Shown here: positions 8,484 through 17,663 of the stretch, piece after piece
How the letters are laid out: every line of letters begins with the position of its first letter
Numbering within the stretch: position 1 is the stretch's first letter
From: Succinivibrio sp.
GTDB taxonomy: Bacteria; Pseudomonadota; Gammaproteobacteria; Enterobacterales; Succinivibrionaceae
Reading direction: 5' to 3'
DNA: 50,762 nucleotides
Assembly: GCA_024693025.1 (NCBI GenBank)
Contig: JAILLS010000040.1
Location: 1-50,762 of the forward strand
Program-made: the position numbers and the translations under genes
Notes under the pieces: model-generated
Told to the model about the DNA's origin: nothing
Seen by the model: the letters and a program-made list of their open reading frames with translations, nothing else
The model's database searches: none

Positions 8484-10391
8484 TTACGCATTAGCCTTGA
8501 GCTTACGCCATAAGGTGACGCGTGAGATCTTAAAGCGCTGGCAGATTTCATCCTGACTCTGGGTTTTAAGCAGCTCCCGCAGCACCTGCTGCTCTAAAGC
8601 CTTGAGTGAGTCAATTTCCGCTAAATTTAAAGTCAGGCACTGCCCACTGCTCTGTGTGCTGCAGGCCGGCAGCGCTGCAGCAGGCGCAGTAGGGATGTCT
8701 AAAGGATTGATGCTCTGCTCTAAGATCACCTTGACTGTCTTAAGTTCAACCAGAGGCCCGTTGATCACGCAGGCCTCAGCCACATTGCGCAGCTGTCTGA
8801 TATTGCCGGGCCACAGATAATCCTTAAGGTACCGCGCCGCATCTGCCTGAACAGTAAACTCGCGCTGACCAAAATACTGCTTCAGGAAGCGCTCAAACAG
8901 CGGCAGAATATCCTCTTTACGCTCACGCAGAGGAGGCAGCACCATATGCAGCACATTGATACGGTAAAACAGATCCTGTCTGAACAGCTCCTTTGCACAC
9001 TGCAGTTTTAAATCCCGGTTGGTCGCACAGATAATCCGCACATCGATTGGAATGATGCGATCATCACCGATGCGCATGATCTCTTTTTCCTGCAGCACAC
9101 GCAGCAGACGGCCCTGCAGATCCAGCGGCAGCTCGCCTATTTCATCCAGGAAGATGGTGCCCTTCTGACCAAGCTCAAAGAGGCCCAGCTTGCCTTTAGC
9201 CCTGGCCCCCGTAAAGGCACCGTCCACATAACCGAACAGCTCGCTTTCTATCAGAGAGGACGGGAGCGCGGCACAGTTTATTGAGACAAAGGGTTCACCC
9301 TTACGGGCGGATTCATTATGAATGGACTGCGCAAACATCTCCTTGCCGACACCGGTCTCACCGCAGATCAGCACGGTTGATTCAGACTGGGCAAAATGCC
9401 TGGCGATTTTGATCTGCTCCTGAGTGCAGGGATCAACCGCGATCAGAGAAGAGAAGGTGCTCTTGGCAATCAGATTCTTGCCGATTTTATGCGAGTTGAG
9501 CAGCTGTCCTGATCTGGTGATTTCATGCCCCTCCTGCATGATCACCACATGGTTGTCGATATCGGTATCCGGAAAGACAAAGCGCTGTGTCTGCATCAGC
9601 ACCAGATGATCATTGAGAGTGACGACAGAATTGAGATTGGAGGTCTTGCTGAAATAAGGCTCCACCAGATCATACCAGTCCTTGAGATCTACGCCTGACA
9701 TGATCCGGTCAGCCTGCACGTTATGAAAAACCGCCTCCTTCTGCAGATTGAAGATGATCACGCCTTCGGCAATATTGTTGATGATGAGATCAAGTCTGGT
9801 CAGCTGCAGGCGCTTGACCTTTTCAAGGTGCATAATCCTGCCTGCCGCTTCAAACACCCGCATCATTGAAATGCGGCTCAGCCCCAGTTCCCGGGTTTTA
9901 ACCTGCTGCTTATGCGCACACAGCTCCACCACCTGACGGCTGCCGATAATGCCGTCAGCACCTGAGAGCAGCGCATCGCCAAGCACCGTGGCCAGTTCCT
10001 GATTTTCAGCCACCGGTATGATTACCACCCTGGAATCAAGCCCCAGATATTCTTTTATATTCTCAAAATCCTGCAGATCGTCAGATCTAGCGATAATATA
10101 AATGTGCTTGCAGCCCTGCGCCTTAAGATAGTTAAGATTTTTCAGAATGGTAGAGACGTCCACCGAGATCTTGAGCACCGTGGACTTAGGCTGGCTTTCA
10201 CGCAGCTGATCGGCAAGATCGTCATAGGAGATGATCAGCGGGAAGAAATGCTCCTTTAAATAGGCATTGAGCTCTTTAGGCGGCAGCTGCACAAGTTTAA
10301 ACTGCAGGCTGCTCTTTGAGATACACTCTTCAATAATCTCGCGGTCAAGCTGGTTAGCAAGAGCCAGCAGCACCGTTTTGTCGTATTGCAT
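8484..10391 (-). CDS. Sigma-54-dependent activator with PrpR-like N-terminal sensor
   Basis: A 635-residue enhancer-binding protein. The first ~190 residues resemble the PrpR_N/propionate-regulator sensor fold (periplasmic-binding-like, ending in the TRELGLSRISMMRVFEAAGRIMHL linker helix), followed by a PAS-like segment (about 195-290) beginning IINNIAEGVIIFN. The AAA+ domain has Walker A GETGVGK at 344-350, the sigma-54-contact loop GAFTGA at 391-396, and LDEIGELP as Walker B. A Fis-type helix-turn-helix ends the protein (DEICQRFKISRVTLWRKLKA). GAGG lies 8 bases before the ATG. It is divergent from the GH105/transporter operon, and a near-consensus sigma-54 promoter lies in the shared 216-base gap, so it most likely activates that operon in response to a small-molecule ligand. 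PrpR itself senses 2-methylcitrate; no propionate genes are here, so the ligand is probably a sugar derivative. Confidence 0.92.
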   Translation of the reverse strand: MQYDKTVLLALANQLDREIIEECISKSSLQFKLVQLPPKELNAYLKEHFFPLIISYDDLADQLRESQPKSTVLKISVDVSTILKNLNYLKAQGCKHIYIIARSDDLQDFENIKEYLGLDSRVVIIPVAENQELATVLGDALLSGADGIIGSRQVVELCAHKQQVKTRELGLSRISMMRVFEAAGRIMHLEKVKRLQLTRLDLIINNIAEGVIIFNLQKEAVFHNVQADRIMSGVDLKDWYDLVEPYFSKTSNLNSVVTLNDHLVLMQTQRFVFPDTDIDNHVVIMQEGHEITRSGQLLNSHKIGKNLIAKSTFSSLIAVDPCTQEQIKIARHFAQSESTVLICGETGVGKEMFAQSIHNESARKGEPFVSINCAALPSSLIESELFGYVDGAFTGARAKGKLGLFELGQKGTIFLDEIGELPLDLQGRLLRVLQEKEIMRIGDDRIIPIDVRIICATNRDLKLQCAKELFRQDLFYRINVLHMVLPPLRERKEDILPLFERFLKQYFGQREFTVQADAARYLKDYLWPGNIRQLRNVAEACVINGPLVELKTVKVILEQSINPLDIPTAPAAALPACSTQSSGQCLTLNLAEIDSLKALEQQVLRELLKTQSQDEICQRFKISRVTLWRKLKANA

Positions 10392-10440
10392 ACAGGAGGT
10401 CCTCGGTTGTGATTTCCTGCTCTAGCATATACGTCTTTTT

Positions 10441-10487
10441 ATTTCATTTCTGATACTGATTTCATATTTGCAATTCAAAATTGAAAT
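10441..10487. promoter_or_regulatory. Candidate upstream activator sites for the sigma-54 regulator
   Basis: ATTTCAT occurs twice as a direct repeat 18 bases apart (starting 10441 and 10459) and TGAAAT lies inverted at 10482-10487. Inside the block CAATT-CAA-AATTG (10471-10483) forms a small dyad. The block is 65-110 bases upstream of the sigma-54 promoter, the usual distance for enhancer-binding sites. Binding by the divergent regulator is inferred. Confidence 0.45.
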
Positions 10488-10549
10488 AAATCTGGGATAC
10501 CAGCCTCCTGAAAAAACTAAACTTTTTTGCTTTTCATCAGTTTATAAAG

Positions 10550-10566
10550 TTGGCATCGTACTTGCT
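10550..10566 (+). promoter_or_regulatory. Sigma-54 promoter of the GH105 operon
   Basis: TTGGCATCGTACTTGCT matches the sigma-54 consensus, with GG (10552-10553) and GC (10564-10565) separated by exactly 10 bases. Transcription would start near 10577, leaving a ~31-base leader with GGAG before the ATG at 10608. The GAFTGA-containing activator is encoded divergently next door. Confidence 0.85.
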
Positions 10567-10607
10567 CTTACAAACTCTACACAAACTAAATTGGAGTTAT
10601 ATCAAAT

Positions 10608-11702
10608 ATGAAATCTTACGCAGCATGGATGGCCGATTCAATCATCAAACGTGATCAGAACCTGACCGATCATTGGGGCTATGAATATGGTTTAACCCTC
10701 GAGGGCATCTTCGAAGTTTATAAAAGTACCAAAGATCAGAAGTATCTTGATTTCATCAATAAAGTGATGGATACCTTTATAGGCTCCGACGGTTCAATTC
10801 GCGGTTACAGCCCGGATGAATACAATATCGACCATTTAAACAACGGCAAAATGGTGCTCAAGCTCTATGAGCTCACTCATGAAGAGCGTTATTTAAAAGC
10901 CGCCAAATCTTTAGCCAAACAGGCTGAAACTCATCCGCGCACTCAGGACAAGGTTTTCTGGCACAAGATGATTTACCCTCATCAGATCTGGTGTGACGGT
11001 CTGTACATGGGCGCTGCCTTCCTGGCCGCCTTTGAGCGTAAGGTTAAAGAGCAGCAGGATTTCTCCGATGTTGCTCTGCAGTTCATCAACTCCTATCCTC
11101 ATCTCGTCGATGCAAAGACCGGCTTACTCTATCATGCCTATGACGAGTCCAAATCCATGTACTGGGCTGACAAGCAGACCGGTCATTCAGCTCACTTCTG
11201 GGGCCGTGCCATGGGCTGGTATGTGATGGCCTTAATTGACGTCATCGAGCTGATGGACGAGAGCGATCCGCTCCGCGCCAAGCTTGCCGACATCCTCGAC
11301 AAATGCTTAAGCGCCCTGCTCAAGGTTCAGGATCCTAAGACTCATGTCTGGTATCAGATTCTCGATGAGGCAGACCGCAGTGAAAACTACCTCGAGGCCT
11401 CCGCTTCCTGCATGATCACCGCAGCCTTATTCAAGGCCGTCAGACTCAAGGTCTTCTCCAAGATTTCCGTTGAGGAACTCAAGGCCACCTATCAGGGACT
11501 TTTAGATCAGTTCATCCTCGAGACCAAGGACGGTTTACTCAATTTAAACAAGATCTGCTATGTGGCTGGTCTTGGCGGCAAGACCTATCGTGACGGCAGC
11601 TTTGCCTACTATATGTCAGAGCCTATCATTTCAAATGAGCCTAAAGGTTTAGGCCCGTTCCTTTTTGCAGCCTCCGAAGCTGAAAAAATGTTGGCAGATT
11701 AA
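10608..11702 (+). CDS. GH105 unsaturated glucuronyl/rhamnogalacturonyl hydrolase
   Basis: A 364-residue (alpha/alpha)6-barrel enzyme of glycoside hydrolase family 105 (YteR/YesR type). These enzymes hydrate the double bond of the 4,5-unsaturated uronic acid left by pectate or rhamnogalacturonan lyases, releasing the uronate from the disaccharide. The hallmark MIYPHQIWCDGLYMG is at 121-135, with Asp130 corresponding to the catalytic aspartate of YteR; DHLNNGKM (75-82) and HFWGRAMGWY are further family blocks. There is no signal peptide, so it acts on an imported oligosaccharide in the cytoplasm. The gene is first in an operon with a GPH symporter 29 bases downstream. Codon use is cleaner (GGT, GCT, TTC, TTA preferred) than in flanking genes, suggesting high expression when induced. 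Confidence 0.93.
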   Translation: MKSYAAWMADSIIKRDQNLTDHWGYEYGLTLEGIFEVYKSTKDQKYLDFINKVMDTFIGSDGSIRGYSPDEYNIDHLNNGKMVLKLYELTHEERYLKAAKSLAKQAETHPRTQDKVFWHKMIYPHQIWCDGLYMGAAFLAAFERKVKEQQDFSDVALQFINSYPHLVDAKTGLLYHAYDESKSMYWADKQTGHSAHFWGRAMGWYVMALIDVIELMDESDPLRAKLADILDKCLSALLKVQDPKTHVWYQILDEADRSENYLEASASCMITAALFKAVRLKVFSKISVEELKATYQGLLDQFILETKDGLLNLNKICYVAGLGGKTYRDGSFAYYMSEPIISNEPKGLGPFLFAASEAEKMLAD

Positions 11703-11731
11703 TAATTATAACTTTTAGGAGTCATTTTTAA

Positions 11732-13249
11732 ATGGAAAACACAGCGATGCAATCCAATGGCGGCTATACCGAAAAGCGTATTTCGCTTAAAAACATCATC
11801 GGTTACGCTACCGTAAACTTCTTAGGCGGCGGTTCTACCACCCTGATCTCAGCCTGGCTGATGTACTTCTACACCACCATGTGCGATCTGGATGCCGTAT
11901 CTGCAGCCCTGATCTTCACCTCAGCCCGTATTCTCGACGCTCTGTTAAACCCGGTCATGGGCTTTATCACCGATAACTTCTACAAGACTTCCCTCGGTAA
12001 GCGCTTTGGCAGAAGACGTTTCTTCATTCTCTTAGGCGTACCTAGCATTCTCGTAGTGTTCCCGGCCATGTGGCTGCCTGGCATGTCTCTTGCCTACTAC
12101 TGGTTCATCAACTTCATGTATGAAGTGGTGTTCACCATGGTGATCGTGTCATGTATCTCACTGCCTGCTGAAATGACCAAGAACGCCGCTGACAAAGCTA
12201 AGCTGACCGGCGGTAAGCAGATGTGCGGTATCATTGCCAGTACCATTGCCTCCTTCATCCCGGGCCTGATGTTCAAGCTCTATGGTCAGGAGGATCCGTT
12301 TGCCTTCGTAATGACCGGTGTGATTTACGGTGTCATGATGGCTCTGTCCCTCATCTTAGTGTGGGCCTGGACCTATGAGCGTGATTTAAGCGAAATTCAC
12401 GTGTACTCCGATACTTCCTCCTTAGGCAAGATCATGGGTTCCATTCTGTCCAATGTTAAGACTGCTTTAAAGCTGCGCGCTTACAGACTGCACTGCACCA
12501 TGCTGGCTATGGGCTGTATCTATAAGAACCTGGCTACCGGCGTGTTCACCTACTTCGTGGTCTCCGTACTGTACTGCCAGCCTGCTGATGCATCCTGGGT
12601 CTTAGGTATCACTCAGATGACCTCCTTCGGTGCTCTGTTAATCTGCATTTTCCTGTGCGTACGCTTCGGCGGTCCTTTCACCTTCAGACTGTTTGCCACT
12701 GTCGTCTTCATCGGCTGCGCAGGTCTGTACATGTTAACCACCATGACCGGTGCAAATTCCTTCTTCCTGATTCTGGCTTTAGTTTCAGTAGTTGCCTTCG
12801 CCGGCCGTGCTGGTATTGACTATATTCCGGTCTTCCAGCTCCCATTCATGGCTGATATCGATGAAATCGTCCATGGCGAGCGTCGTGAAGGTATCTTCTG
12901 CGGCTGCAACACCTTATTCTCCCGTGCTGCTACCGGTATTGAATCCTTAGCCATCGGTGTTGGTCTGGCTGCTTTCGGTTATACTAAAGGTACTACTGAG
13001 CAGACTGAATTTGCCCAGTTCGGTATTATGCTGATTGCCTGCCTCTGCCCACTCTTTCTGTTAGGCATCGGCTGGCTTGCATCTTTACGCCTCAAGCTCA
13101 ACTCTCAGACTCACAAGACTGTGTGCATGGAAGTGGCTCGTTTAAGAGCCGGCGGCAAGAAGGAAGATGTTGATCCTGAAGTCCGTAAGGTTGTTGAAGA
13201 CTTAACCGGCTACTCATATGACAAGTGCTGGAAGATTAAAGAAAACTAA
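11732..13249 (+). CDS. GPH-family sugar:cation symporter (MFS superfamily)
   Basis: A 505-residue, roughly 12-helix permease of the glycoside-pentoside-hexuronide family. The loop-2/3 signature is clear: DALLNPVMGFITDN (69-82) followed by the basic GKRFGRRR (89-96). A cytoplasmic N-terminal stretch of about 20 residues precedes the first helix, and a ~60-residue charged tail follows the last. With GH105 in front and a sugar isomerase behind, its substrate is probably an unsaturated uronate-containing disaccharide such as the rhamnogalacturonan product; that is inferred from context. AGGAG is 9 bases before the ATG. Codon use is strongly biased to GGT/GCT/TTC/TAC, stronger than in most genes of the window. 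Confidence 0.9.
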   Translation: MENTAMQSNGGYTEKRISLKNIIGYATVNFLGGGSTTLISAWLMYFYTTMCDLDAVSAALIFTSARILDALLNPVMGFITDNFYKTSLGKRFGRRRFFILLGVPSILVVFPAMWLPGMSLAYYWFINFMYEVVFTMVIVSCISLPAEMTKNAADKAKLTGGKQMCGIIASTIASFIPGLMFKLYGQEDPFAFVMTGVIYGVMMALSLILVWAWTYERDLSEIHVYSDTSSLGKIMGSILSNVKTALKLRAYRLHCTMLAMGCIYKNLATGVFTYFVVSVLYCQPADASWVLGITQMTSFGALLICIFLCVRFGGPFTFRLFATVVFIGCAGLYMLTTMTGANSFFLILALVSVVAFAGRAGIDYIPVFQLPFMADIDEIVHGERREGIFCGCNTLFSRAATGIESLAIGVGLAAFGYTKGTTEQTEFAQFGIMLIACLCPLFLLGIGWLASLRLKLNSQTHKTVCMEVARLRAGGKKEDVDPEVRKVVEDLTGYSYDKCWKIKEN

Positions 13250-13267
13250 TCTTAAGTAAAACTGCAG

Positions 13268-13295
13268 GGGCGGCCTAGTGCCGCCCTTTATTTTA
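13268..13295 (+). terminator. Intrinsic terminator inside the GH105 operon
   Basis: GGGCGGC (13268-13274), a 5-base loop, GCCGCCC (13280-13286), then TTTATTTTAT. It sits between the symporter stop and the isomerase start (13308), so it should reduce, rather than abolish, expression of the third gene, whose ribosome site TAAGGAG begins right after it. Confidence 0.75.
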
Positions 13296-13307
13296 TAAGG
13301 AGCATAC

Positions 13308-14132
13308 ATGAGCGTTAAAATTTTAACCAGAAGCCATGATCTGATTCAGTGTGAAGCCAGGGACTATGGAGAGCGCCTTGAGCAGACCGGGTTTGACGGC
13401 GCACAGCTTGTCCTGCACAAGGCGCTACTCAACCATTCAGGCTATAACGATGAGTTCTCAGAGGGCGAGCTTGACACCCTCAGGGAGAGCCTCAGCAAAG
13501 TCAAGGTCAAAGCCTGTATTCTCGGCTGCTATCGCGACCTTGGCAACCCGGAGCTTAACGAGGAGAACCTGAGCCTCTATACGAGATACTTTGAGTATGC
13601 AGAGCGTCTTGGGATCGGCTGTGTAGCCACGGAAACCGGCCTTGATGCCTTAGATGAGGAGGTAATCAGGGCAAGACATGGTCACCTGCTCTCCATCACC
13701 CATGAGCTCGTGATGCGCGCTAAGGACAAAGGACTCACCCTGCTGCTTGAGATGGTCAGACATTATCCGCTCAATTCCGCGAAGATCTGTCTTGAGCTGC
13801 TGGCACAAAACCCGACTGGACTTGGCTTTATCTTTGATCTGTCAAATCTTGTGTATGAAAGCGATGTAAGCGCTGACACCCAGCACCGCATCATCGATGA
13901 GTATCTTGCAAACCCAGAGCTTAAGCCCTATATTCTGGGCGTTCATCTTAAAGATTTTGTGGTCAGCGGCAGTGACAGACAGATGTGTCCTTTAGGTGAA
14001 GGGGTGCTTGACTATGCCTACTTAAAGCCTGCCCTTTTGGCACTCCCTGCGCTTAAATATATGGTAAGAGAATGGGAACGGTCAGAATGGGCGCAAGCCG
14101 ATCTCAGCTTTATGCGTAAGCTATTAGCCTAA
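13308..14132 (+). CDS. TIM-barrel sugar isomerase/epimerase (xylose isomerase-like)
   Basis: A 274-residue protein of the AP-endonuclease-2/sugar phosphate isomerase-epimerase family. Four residues at the expected barrel positions make a divalent-metal site: Glu148 (LLLEMV), Asp177 (FIFDLSNL), His213 (GVHLKDF) and Glu255 (VREWE). Family members interconvert aldoses and ketoses, epimerise ketoses or act on inositol derivatives; the exact substrate cannot be told from sequence. As third gene after a GH105 hydrolase and its transporter, it may act on rhamnose or on the 5-keto-4-deoxyuronate released by GH105. AAGGAG precedes the ATG. The gene uses CTT/CTG-rich codons unlike the two upstream genes, in line with lower expression past the intervening terminator. 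Confidence 0.8.
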   Translation: MSVKILTRSHDLIQCEARDYGERLEQTGFDGAQLVLHKALLNHSGYNDEFSEGELDTLRESLSKVKVKACILGCYRDLGNPELNEENLSLYTRYFEYAERLGIGCVATETGLDALDEEVIRARHGHLLSITHELVMRAKDKGLTLLLEMVRHYPLNSAKICLELLAQNPTGLGFIFDLSNLVYESDVSADTQHRIIDEYLANPELKPYILGVHLKDFVVSGSDRQMCPLGEGVLDYAYLKPALLALPALKYMVREWERSEWAQADLSFMRKLLA

Positions 14133-14166
14133 GGCTTTAAGTCTAGCTCAAGCTTTCTGTGTCTGC

Positions 14167-14194
14167 GTGTCAGCTGCTTGCTGACACTTTTTTT
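14167..14194 (+). terminator. Intrinsic terminator of the GH105 operon
   Basis: GTGTCAGC (14167-14174), loop TGCTT, GCTGACAC (14180-14187), then a run of seven T. It closes the transcription unit 35 bases after the isomerase stop codon. Confidence 0.9.
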
Positions 14195-14283
14195 GTACCT
14201 CATAAAGCCATGCTTTTCACAACCTGCTAAGAGCGATCAGCACAAAGATAGCGGAACCTACGCTTGCAGCCTGCCTAAGGCCT

Positions 14284-14315
14284 AAAAAAGGGCCTTCCAG
14301 ATCTGGAAGGCCCTT
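14284..14315 (-). terminator. Intrinsic terminator of the nqr operon
   Basis: A perfect 28-base palindrome (14288-14315, 14-bp arms around AGGGCCTTCC) followed on the minus strand by a T-run (14289-14284). It lies about 50 bases downstream of nqrF. The symmetry also allows a stem on the plus strand, but the T-tract serves the minus strand. Confidence 0.9.
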
Positions 14316-14362
14316 CTCTTTGAGCTTTAATCAAGCCTTTAACGCCTGATTAAGCCAGCTCC

Positions 14363-15589
14363 TTAACCGCCGAAGTTATCGAACAGAATGTTCTCATCTT
14401 CAACGCCGATGGAGTGCAGCATATCTACTGCAGACTTACTCATCATCGGAGGTCCGCACATGTAGTATTCGCAGTCCTCAGGATTCTTGTGATCACGCAG
14501 ATACTGCTCATACAGCACGTTGGCAATAAAGCCGGTCAGACCGGTCCAGTTATCGGACGGCTGCGGATCTGACAGAGCCAGATGCCAGGTGAAGTTTGGA
14601 TGATCTTTAGCCAGCTGATCGAATTCATCCACGTAGAAAGCCTCACTTAAGGAACGGGCACCGTACCAGAAGGAGATTCTGCGCTTGGAGTCAAGACGCT
14701 TTAACTGGTCAAAGATATGTGAACGCATCGGAGCCATACCGGCACCACCACCGATGAAGACCATCTCGTTATCAGTATCACGAGCAAAGAATTCACCAAA
14801 CGGACCGGAAATGGTCACCTTATCACCCGGCTTTAAGCTCCAGATGAAGGAAGACATCTTTCCAGGTGGCAGCTCAGGGTGTCCCGGAGGCGGCGTAGCA
14901 ATACGCACGTTCAGCATGATGAGGCCCTTCTCACCAGGATAGTTAGCCATGGAGTAAGCACGAATGGTCGGCTCATCCACCTTGGAGACTAACTTGTCAA
15001 AGCCAAAGTGAGTGAAGGCACCCTTAAACTGCGGCTCAATATCAAAGTCCTTATAGTACACGGTGTGTGCCGGAGCTTCGATCTGAATATAACCGCCGGC
15101 GCGGAACGGCACTTCCTCGCCCTCAGGTACCTTCAGACGCAGTTCCTTAATAAAGGTAGCCACGTTGTGATTGGAGATCACCTCGCATTCCCATTTCTTC
15201 ACGCCGAAGACGGAAGCTGGCAGAATGATATTGGTGTTTTCCTTACAGGTCACCTGGCAGGCCAGACGCCAGCCTTCCTTGATCTGACGCTTGGTGAAGT
15301 GAGAGTACTCAATTGGCAGTACATTACCGCCGCCTGAAGCCACCTGCACCTTGCACTGACCGCAGGCACCACGTCCGCCGCAGGCGGAGGACACGAAGAC
15401 GCCATGGGCACCCAGACAGTTGAGCAGCTTATCGCCGGCCGGTGTCTGGAAGGCAAGCTTAGGGTCGTCGTTGATCCCGATGGTGATATCACCACTCTGC
15501 ACCAAATATTTTTTGGCCATCAGAATCAGGGCAACCAGCACGGCAATGATAACGACAAACATTATCACGCCGGAGACAATTGTAAACAT
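14363..15589 (-). CDS. nqrF: Na+-translocating NADH:quinone reductase subunit F
   Basis: The NADH-oxidising entry subunit of the membrane sodium pump. One N-terminal membrane helix (3-25) is followed by a 2Fe-2S ferredoxin domain with Cys70, Cys76, Cys79 and Cys111, the same numbering as in Vibrio NqrF. The ferredoxin-reductase part has the FAD motif RAYSMANYP and the NADH-binding [11 protein letters not shown]. Length 408 residues is standard. AAGGAGG is 4 bases before the ATG, and the gene starts 9 bases after nqrE. It is the last gene of the operon; the usual followers apbE and nqrM are not present. Confidence 0.98.
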   Translation of the reverse strand: MFTIVSGVIMFVVIIAVLVALILMAKKYLVQSGDITIGINDDPKLAFQTPAGDKLLNCLGAHGVFVSSACGGRGACGQCKVQVASGGGNVLPIEYSHFTKRQIKEGWRLACQVTCKENTNIILPASVFGVKKWECEVISNHNVATFIKELRLKVPEGEEVPFRAGGYIQIEAPAHTVYYKDFDIEPQFKGAFTHFGFDKLVSKVDEPTIRAYSMANYPGEKGLIMLNVRIATPPPGHPELPPGKMSSFIWSLKPGDKVTISGPFGEFFARDTDNEMVFIGGGAGMAPMRSHIFDQLKRLDSKRRISFWYGARSLSEAFYVDEFDQLAKDHPNFTWHLALSDPQPSDNWTGLTGFIANVLYEQYLRDHKNPEDCEYYMCGPPMMSKSAVDMLHSIGVEDENILFDNFGG

Positions 15590-15598
15590 TTAACCTCC

Positions 15599-16198
15599 TT
15601 ACAGCTGAATGCCAGAGAAGGACATAAAGCCAATGGCCATAAGTCCTGCGGTGATAAAGGTTAAAGGCAGACCGTGCAGACCGTGCGGAGCATCAGCATA
15701 TTTGATTCTCTCACGGATAGCGGCGAGCAATACAATTGCCATTGCCCAGGAGGTACCTGAACCAAAGCCATAGACTACGGATTCTACGAAGTTGTAATCG
15801 CGCTGTACCATGAAGGACACACCGGCGAAAATCACGCAGTTCACTGTAATCAGCGGCAGGAAGATACCTAAAGCGCTATAGAGGGACGGCACAAATTTGT
15901 CCAGGAACATTTCCAAGATCTGCACCAGAGCGGCGATCACGCCGATGTAGGTGATGAAGCTTAAAAATGACAGGTCCAAACCCGGTACCAGCGCGTCGGC
16001 CTTCAACACATTAGCGTTGATGAGATTATTGACAGGTACAGCTAATACCTGCACCATGATCACGGCTGCACCCAGACCTGCGGCAGTGGTAACTTTCTTT
16101 GACACGGCAAGGAAAGTACACATACCCAGGAAGAAGGACAGAGCCATGTTTTCGATGAAAATACTTTTCACCAAGATGGACAGAAGATCCTGCAACAT
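15599..16198 (-). CDS. nqrE: Na+-translocating NADH:quinone reductase subunit E
   Basis: A 199-residue, six-helix membrane subunit. NqrD and NqrE are homologous and hold an iron centre between them that relays electrons across the membrane. Typical stretches are [20 protein letters not shown] near the N-terminus and [25 protein letters not shown] in the middle. It begins 2 bases after the nqrD stop, so translation is probably coupled. Confidence 0.97.
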   Translation of the reverse strand: MLQDLLSILVKSIFIENMALSFFLGMCTFLAVSKKVTTAAGLGAAVIMVQVLAVPVNNLINANVLKADALVPGLDLSFLSFITYIGVIAALVQILEMFLDKFVPSLYSALGIFLPLITVNCVIFAGVSFMVQRDYNFVESVVYGFGSGTSWAMAIVLLAAIRERIKYADAPHGLHGLPLTFITAGLMAIGFMSFSGIQL

Positions 16199-16200
16199 GA

Positions 16201-16862
<662 letters not shown>

Positions 16863-16866
<4 letters not shown>

Positions 16867-17663
16867 TTAATGATCTCCCCCTGGCTTAATTTTTCCAAAA
16901 ATGGCTTATATGCAGTCCTCATCCAGTAGTCGGTGAAATCATTCACACCACGACTGGTCAGAGTTGCACCAGATAAGGCGTCGATGTCAAAGTCCTTGCC
17001 TGCACCTTCATGGTCGGCATTCTTGACGATCTGGAACTTATATTCACCAGCTTCGTTACGCAGCTTCTTATCCACCCACTGGGCCTGCCAGCGTGGATTT
17101 TCAATTTCCCCGCCTAAGCCTGGAGTTTCACCATGTGAATAGAAGGTTACGCCCTTAACGGTATTGCCGTCCTGCGGGTCGATGGCAACATATCCATAGA
17201 CCGTGGACCACAAAGCCTGACCATAGAAAGGCAGAATCACTCTAATCACCTTGCCCTCATCATCCTTGGAGAAGTAGATAGGCATCAGATTGGAGAAGGA
17301 GCGAATACCTGCTTTGTCCTGGTCCTTAGGGATCTTGGTTGAAAACTGCGGCTTTTTGCTCAGAGAGGCAAAGTCGTAGGATTCAATCTGGGACTTATCA
17401 CTTATCTTGTCATCAGCAAGCTCGCCTGTGGCCACATCGATCAGGTGAGATTCAATATGCTGCGCAAAGGTGGCAGCCACTGAACCCTTGACCTCGAAGC
17501 CAGAGACCTTGAGAATGTTGACCTGACGATCGTTGGCGATGGCAGCTTCCTTGAACGGATTAAGTGCTACCACTGCACTGGACACCAACACCGAGCAGAC
17601 CAAGCAGAATGAGATAATGATGACAAACGTACCGAGTACGGAGTCTTTATTCAGCTTTAACAC
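16863..17663 (-). CDS. nqrC: Na+-translocating NADH:quinone reductase subunit C
   Basis: A membrane-anchored periplasmic subunit that carries a covalently bound FMN. One N-terminal helix (about 10-33) leads into the FMN domain; the flavinylation motif SGATLTS places the modified threonine at Thr234. GTG at 17663 is the start: AGAGGAG lies 8 bases upstream and the resulting N-terminus matches Vibrio NqrC. The gene overlaps the 3' end of nqrB by 17 bases in another frame. Flavinylation needs an ApbE transferase, which is not encoded in this window. Confidence 0.97.
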
